Below, piece after piece: positions 5,590 through 9,014 of a stretch of 9,014 nt of DNA (position 1 is the first letter of the stretch; the number at the start of each line of letters is the position of its first letter). The translations under genes and the position numbers were made by a program. The notes under the pieces were generated by a model. The model did no database searches, had not been told where the DNA came from, and saw nothing but the letters and a program-made list of their open reading frames with translations. Location of the stretch: assembly GCA_022425585.1 (NCBI GenBank), contig JAKMFF010000208.1, positions 1 to 9,014 of the forward strand, read 5' to 3'. The stretch comes from Candidatus Poseidoniaceae archaeon. Lineage in GTDB: Archaea; Thermoplasmatota; Poseidoniia; Poseidoniales; Poseidoniaceae.

Positions 5590-7773
5590 ATGCGTCGAAG
5601 TCAATCTACATTGCTTACTACATTGGCAGTGGTTATCAGTCTGCTATTTATGGCGCAATTTCCAACAATATCTCCAGTTTCCAATGTTCATCCTGATGAT
5701 ACTAATCAACAAGGTCCCCCAACAACCGATTCAGATGGTGACGGAATACCTGATGTACACGAAGATATATTCGCTGAGTGGGTAAATTCTACAGCAATTG
5801 ATGGTAGAGGTTATTCGATGCAAGGTATGGATGCAGATGATGCTTCAGATGCAATACTTGATGTTGACAGAGATGGCCTAAACTCCACTGAAGAATATTG
5901 CTGGCCCTATCCTGCTGAATGTACAGATCCTGGTTTTTTGCGTGGCTTAACAGGTGTGGTTGATGGGGAAGGTTTCCGCTCATACTTAGATCCTCGAAAA
6001 TCAGATACCGATGGCGATGGTATGCCTGATGGCTATGAAGCCTACATGTGCTTGAGAATTGGAGGTTTTGATGTATTTTCTCAGCGATACGAGTGTACTG
6101 ATTTTGACCCATTAAACGCTAGTGATGTTGCTAAAGATCCAGATAAGGATGGTTTTGATGTAAACCGTGATGGCATAATGAGTTTCAATGAGTGGTATAC
6201 CTCGAGTGAAGAATATATCTATGGTGCTCCATCAAATCATACTACAGAACTTGATGGTCTTTGGTGTGCTGCGACTTTACCGGAGGGCTCAATTCTAACT
6301 AATTGGCCCTATATCCCTACTGGAGTTAATGCCACATTCCAGAATATTTTAGCTGCCTGTACTAATTCAGAGTCGCCAGTAGGTGAGGATTTGTGGTTAG
6401 GTACTGATCCTTTATTGAAGGATTCAGATAGGTACAACTGGGATGGATTTAATGTACGAAATTTATTCCCGTCCTTTGGGGATGGAATTCCTGATGGTTG
6501 GGAAGTTCACTTTGGTTTAGACCCGCTAAATAGGAGCAGTGCTTTGTCTGATGAAGACTTGGATGGTTGGGATAAAAATTTGGATGGAGTGATTTCTCCG
6601 GATGTAAGTAGGACAGCAACTGCGCTTGAATTAGGTGAGCAATTATCTAATATTGAAGAGTATAATATTTACTTTGATGATGGTAATACCGTAATGGCGG
6701 GCCTAAAATCAACATTGTACGCTAGCGAAATGTCAACACTCTATCAGTATCCAATTTCCTTTGCTACCCAAAGCGAAGAAATCAGTGTCATAAATCATGA
6801 TGTCCGATCTCTAGAGGTTGTCGACTCAATGTTATATGTCACTACAAAATACGGGATAACAGTAATTGACAATTCACTTTCATCTTCCACTGATTATTGG
6901 ATTCCTCAAGGTGTAGAACTCTATGACTCAACTATTTTACGAGATCAAAGTGATCAAGTTTATGCCATTGCTTTGGCTTCTAATGTTGGTTTGGGTGTGG
7001 CAAGAATTCAGCTCGACGGATTACTACAATCTGTAGATAATTGGGATTGGTCACAAACAGAAACGATACATGAATTGGAAGAATTATTGATCAATAGCCC
7101 GAATAATCAGATAATTGGACTTGGGTTTGCGGGAACTGGTAATGTGTTTGAAGTCAGTAGTTTTGGACTGATTGAACAAGTTCATGAAGTAAGTCAAGCA
7201 ATAACCAACCAATTATCAAACGGTAATGCTAGTGTTACCGATATAGAGCACGGTCTTGCTAACGGCAATCTTACACTCTTCGTTGCTACCGATAGAGGTC
7301 TTCTTACCTGTGAGACCAACTCTGGTAGGGATGGTAATACCGCTGACTGGAGATTCTTCTACTCAAAAGAGGACACAGGAGTCTTTGCATCAATAAATGA
7401 ACTGCGTACATTACCAACGGGAAGTGCAGAAAATCCTGCTGAAGTAAGAGATATTCTGTTAGACGGTCCATCACCTGAGAGCCCTCAAGTCCTTTGGTTT
7501 GGTACTCCCTCGGGACTACATCAAATGCGACTTATTGATAATGTAATAAGTCACAGTGGTCTATTAGAAAATCCAGGCTCAAATGAAGTCAGTACAAGAG
7601 ACATCAATAGCATAAGGTCAATATATTCTACAGGGCAACAAATTATTCTTGGCTCCAACGCAGGTACATGGGTTCTTTCAGGGGACTATTCCAATGTATA
7701 CGAAATTGATCAACAGGAAACTATACCCGGATATATTTCTGAAATTGCAACCATTGGCTCCTTGAAAACATGA
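5590..7773 (+). CDS. Secreted T3-repeat and beta-propeller-like protein, N-terminal part (727 aa)
   Basis: From the ATG at 5590 the protein opens with a Sec-type signal peptide: MRRSQS, then a hydrophobic core at about residues 8-22. Next come Asp-rich calcium-binding repeats of thrombospondin type 3 style: DSDGDGIPDVHE (from 47), DTDGDGMPDGYE (139-150) and GDGIPDGWE (from 297). EF-hand-like loops lie between or after them at DPDKDGFDVNRDG (from 183) and DEDLDGWDKNLDG (from 321). From about residue 397 to the end the repeats stop, and a run of beta-blade-like motifs appears: MLYVTTKYGITVI (414), LTLFVATDRGLLTC (561), PQVLWFGTPSGLHQM (632) and QQIILGSNAGTWVLS (683). These look like a propeller-like domain in an extracellular protein. 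N-glycosylation sequons and Cys pairs also fit export. The frame closes at TGA 7771-7773 in the middle of what looks like the last blade, while the same protein style continues in another frame. This is therefore probably the front part of one much larger protein, or a truncated product. Starts at 5542 (TTG) or 5557 (ATG) are possible but less likely. Confidence 0.85.
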   Translation: MRRSQSTLLTTLAVVISLLFMAQFPTISPVSNVHPDDTNQQGPPTTDSDGDGIPDVHEDIFAEWVNSTAIDGRGYSMQGMDADDASDAILDVDRDGLNSTEEYCWPYPAECTDPGFLRGLTGVVDGEGFRSYLDPRKSDTDGDGMPDGYEAYMCLRIGGFDVFSQRYECTDFDPLNASDVAKDPDKDGFDVNRDGIMSFNEWYTSSEEYIYGAPSNHTTELDGLWCAATLPEGSILTNWPYIPTGVNATFQNILAACTNSESPVGEDLWLGTDPLLKDSDRYNWDGFNVRNLFPSFGDGIPDGWEVHFGLDPLNRSSALSDEDLDGWDKNLDGVISPDVSRTATALELGEQLSNIEEYNIYFDDGNTVMAGLKSTLYASEMSTLYQYPISFATQSEEISVINHDVRSLEVVDSMLYVTTKYGITVIDNSLSSSTDYWIPQGVELYDSTILRDQSDQVYAIALASNVGLGVARIQLDGLLQSVDNWDWSQTETIHELEELLINSPNNQIIGLGFAGTGNVFEVSSFGLIEQVHEVSQAITNQLSNGNASVTDIEHGLANGNLTLFVATDRGLLTCETNSGRDGNTADWRFFYSKEDTGVFASINELRTLPTGSAENPAEVRDILLDGPSPESPQVLWFGTPSGLHQMRLIDNVISHSGLLENPGSNEVSTRDINSIRSIYSTGQQIILGSNAGTWVLSGDYSNVYEIDQQETIPGYISEIATIGSLKT
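7761..7773 (+). other. Frame break: stop TGA overlapping ATG, next to an A4 run
   Basis: The upstream frame ends at TGA 7771-7773. An ATG at 7770-7772 opens the frame that carries on the T3 repeats, forming an ATGA overlap. An AAAA run lies at 7765-7768. One extra A there would join the two frames as GSLKNMTIFASSEPGQF without a stop. No classical slippery heptamer is present, which argues against programmed -1 frameshifting of the usual kind. Possible explanations are a sequencing or assembly indel, a real disabling mutation, or genuine stop/start coupling of two genes. Confidence 0.7.
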
Positions 7774-9014
7774 CTATTTTTGCATCATCCGAACCGGGAC
7801 AATTTTCTAACCTTGAATTAATGAATCCAAAATCCAACGACTCTGATGGTGATGGTATGCCTGATGGATGGGAAATTGGCAACAATTTGGACCCTACAGA
7901 CCCATGGGATGCGCTATTAGATTTCGATTATGATGGTCTAGATTTAGATCAATCGGGTGATGGGATTTTAGAGCGGCTGTGGACCAATCTCGATGAATTC
8001 AGATACATCGCTACTACAGATGATGGCTATAATTCTACTAATCCGAATGTTGGAGATACAGATGGCGATGGATTAAGCGACGGCGAAGAGTATTTTGGTT
8101 TCTACTACGAGAGTACTAACTTATGGTGCTATTATTCTGTACAACTTGAGTATATCTGTGATAGCCAAGTTGGTGATGACGCCAATTCCACCTACCTCAG
8201 CCTATCAACCAGTGATATCGGGACTGACCCAACAAATCCAGATTCAGATGGTGACGGAATGCCAGACGGCTGGGAGATAGAGAACCGCAGATGGGTTGGT
8301 TCCTCGTTTACTGGTGGTAATAATTGGTCATTGGATCCCAACAGAGCAGAGGATGCAAGTTGGGATGCTGATGGTGATGGGCTACAAAATTTATGTGAAT
8401 ATCGATGGACTCAAGTAAAGCAGCAAGCAATTGAAGGTTTGTTATTTGAGTCCCATGGAGAGAATTCTACCGATGCGGAGTTATGGTCTGACTCCGATCC
8501 AAACAACATTGATTCAGATGGTGATTCATTGCCTGATGGATGGGAAGCCGCCTATTCATGTTCTTGGGATAGTTCAAGAGTCGGAATAAATCCATTAAAT
8601 GGTTCAGATGCACTGAAAAATCCTGATGGTGATGGGTTTGACATTGATAGAGACGGTATAATTCAACAAAATGAGGCTTTGGTAAACTACCTTGAATATC
8701 ATTTACGCTATGATTTATTTGATGAAAATAATCCAACAGATTTCAATAACTTACCGTTTGGATTTAGTACAGATTTATTCACTTTTGTAAACAATAATGG
8801 TGCACCAGAGGCATCTTATGCAGAACGTGCAGCAGGTTCATTGCTGGCAACTCAAAATTCAATTGATTCGGGTTCATCTAATCCTCTGGACTCTGATACC
8901 GATGATGATGGTATGCCTGATGGTTGGGAAATCTGGTTTTCTAGATGGAACATATTGGAAGATGAATGGACACTAAATCCATTACAACCGGCTGACAGAT
9001 GGGAAGATGCCGAC
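7770..9014 (+). CDS. T3-repeat calcium-binding protein, continuation frame, open at the right edge
   Basis: This frame is open for 415 codons and runs off the window. Its first residues, MTIFASSEPGQFSNLELMNP, are not a signal peptide; they fit the end of a propeller blade that began in the upstream frame. T3-like Asp repeats follow at about residues 24 (DSDGDGMPDGWE), 96 (DTDGDGLSDGEE), 158 (DSDGDGMPDGWE), 199 (DADGDGLQ), 248 (DSDGDSLPDGWE) and 376 (DTDDDGMPDGWE). An EF-hand-like loop DGDGFDIDRDGII sits at about 286. Units are 40-130 residues apart, with Trp-, Asn- and Tyr-rich spacers (NPTDP, LDPN, LNPL turns). This is typical of very large exported archaeal surface proteins that bind calcium. 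Without its own signal peptide it would remain in the cytoplasm as a separate protein, so it more likely belongs to the gene starting at 5590. The ATG at 7770 is given as start only because it is the first in frame. Confidence 0.75.
   Translation, partial: MTIFASSEPGQFSNLELMNPKSNDSDGDGMPDGWEIGNNLDPTDPWDALLDFDYDGLDLDQSGDGILERLWTNLDEFRYIATTDDGYNSTNPNVGDTDGDGLSDGEEYFGFYYESTNLWCYYSVQLEYICDSQVGDDANSTYLSLSTSDIGTDPTNPDSDGDGMPDGWEIENRRWVGSSFTGGNNWSLDPNRAEDASWDADGDGLQNLCEYRWTQVKQQAIEGLLFESHGENSTDAELWSDSDPNNIDSDGDSLPDGWEAAYSCSWDSSRVGINPLNGSDALKNPDGDGFDIDRDGIIQQNEALVNYLEYHLRYDLFDENNPTDFNNLPFGFSTDLFTFVNNNGAPEASYAERAAGSLLATQNSIDSGSSNPLDSDTDDDGMPDGWEIWFSRWNILEDEWTLNPLQPADRWEDAD
7839..8930 (+). repeat. Dispersed 36-base repeats coding for DxDGDGMPDGWE
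   Basis: Near-identical 36-base units occur at 7839-7874, 8241-8276, 8511-8546 and 8895-8930. They encode DSDGDGMPDGWE or close variants and differ mostly at third codon positions. A weaker copy is at 8055, and related units are upstream at 5728, 6004 and 6478. Synonymous differences show that selection acts on the protein repeat rather than on a DNA element. Such units can still recombine and can confuse short-read assembly. Confidence 0.8.

Noticed and set aside
5789..6112. Minus-strand open frame of 107 codons
   Set aside because: It is antisense to the T3-coding region. Its His/Gln/Leu-rich composition is what the repeated GAT/GGT-type codons give when read backwards. No start signal or recognisable domain.
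7758..7773. Programmed -1 ribosomal frameshift at the A run
   Set aside because: The zero-frame codons TTG AAA ACA do not form an X XXY YYZ slippery heptamer, and no obvious downstream stem was seen. An indel explains the break more simply, though recoding is not excluded.
8467..8736. Minus-strand open frame of 89 codons
   Set aside because: Same cause: antisense of Asp-rich repeat codons, giving His/Asn/Leu-rich low-complexity sequence without protein-like features.
7839..8930. Repeats as a CRISPR array or mobile DNA repeat
   Set aside because: The units differ at third codon positions, keep one reading frame and are unevenly spaced, so they are protein-coding T3 repeats.

Overview
The window looks like archaeal DNA, most likely from a marine Poseidoniales (Marine Group II) type organism. 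The clues are archaeal class III (type IV pilin-like) signal sequences, GGTGA-type Shine-Dalgarno sites, tightly overlapping genes, moderate-to-low GC, and a very large secreted protein built from Asp-rich thrombospondin type 3 (T3)-like calcium-binding repeats. The lineage is an inference from protein style, not from a marker gene.

Layout. (1) Positions 1-780, plus strand: the 3' part of a TPR-repeat protein, open at the left edge. (2) Positions 781-5403, minus strand: an apparent four-gene run, transcribed right to left. It begins with a WalJ/YycJ-like metallo-beta-lactamase-fold hydrolase (4579-5403). After 29 bases come three pilin-like surface proteins of 359, 741 and 156 residues, joined by 4-base ATGA stop/start overlaps. 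The stop of the last one directly abuts the stop of the convergent TPR gene. (3) Positions 5404-5504: a short divergent intergenic region. (4) Positions 5505-9014, plus strand: a 26-codon ORF whose sequence recalls the start of a Toprim/topoisomerase domain, then a large secreted protein (signal peptide, T3/EF-hand-like repeats, beta-propeller-like domain). Its frame closes at 7773. A second open frame starts in an ATGA overlap at 7770 and continues the T3 repeats to the right edge.

The genes mostly concern the cell surface. The pilin-like trio probably makes or decorates a type IV pilus-like structure or a membrane-anchored surface complex; no assembly ATPase or membrane platform gene is in view. 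The T3/propeller protein is an exported calcium-binding surface or adhesin-like protein. The MBL protein is a cytoplasmic hydrolase that probably shares the pilin transcript.

Points most worth checking: the frame break at about 7760-7773, which cuts one propeller blade in two; the Toprim-like mini-ORF overlapping the start of the secreted protein; and an 8-bp perfect inverted repeat that takes in the start codon of the first pilin-like gene. I saw no RNA gene, CRISPR array, insertion sequence or clear terminator.
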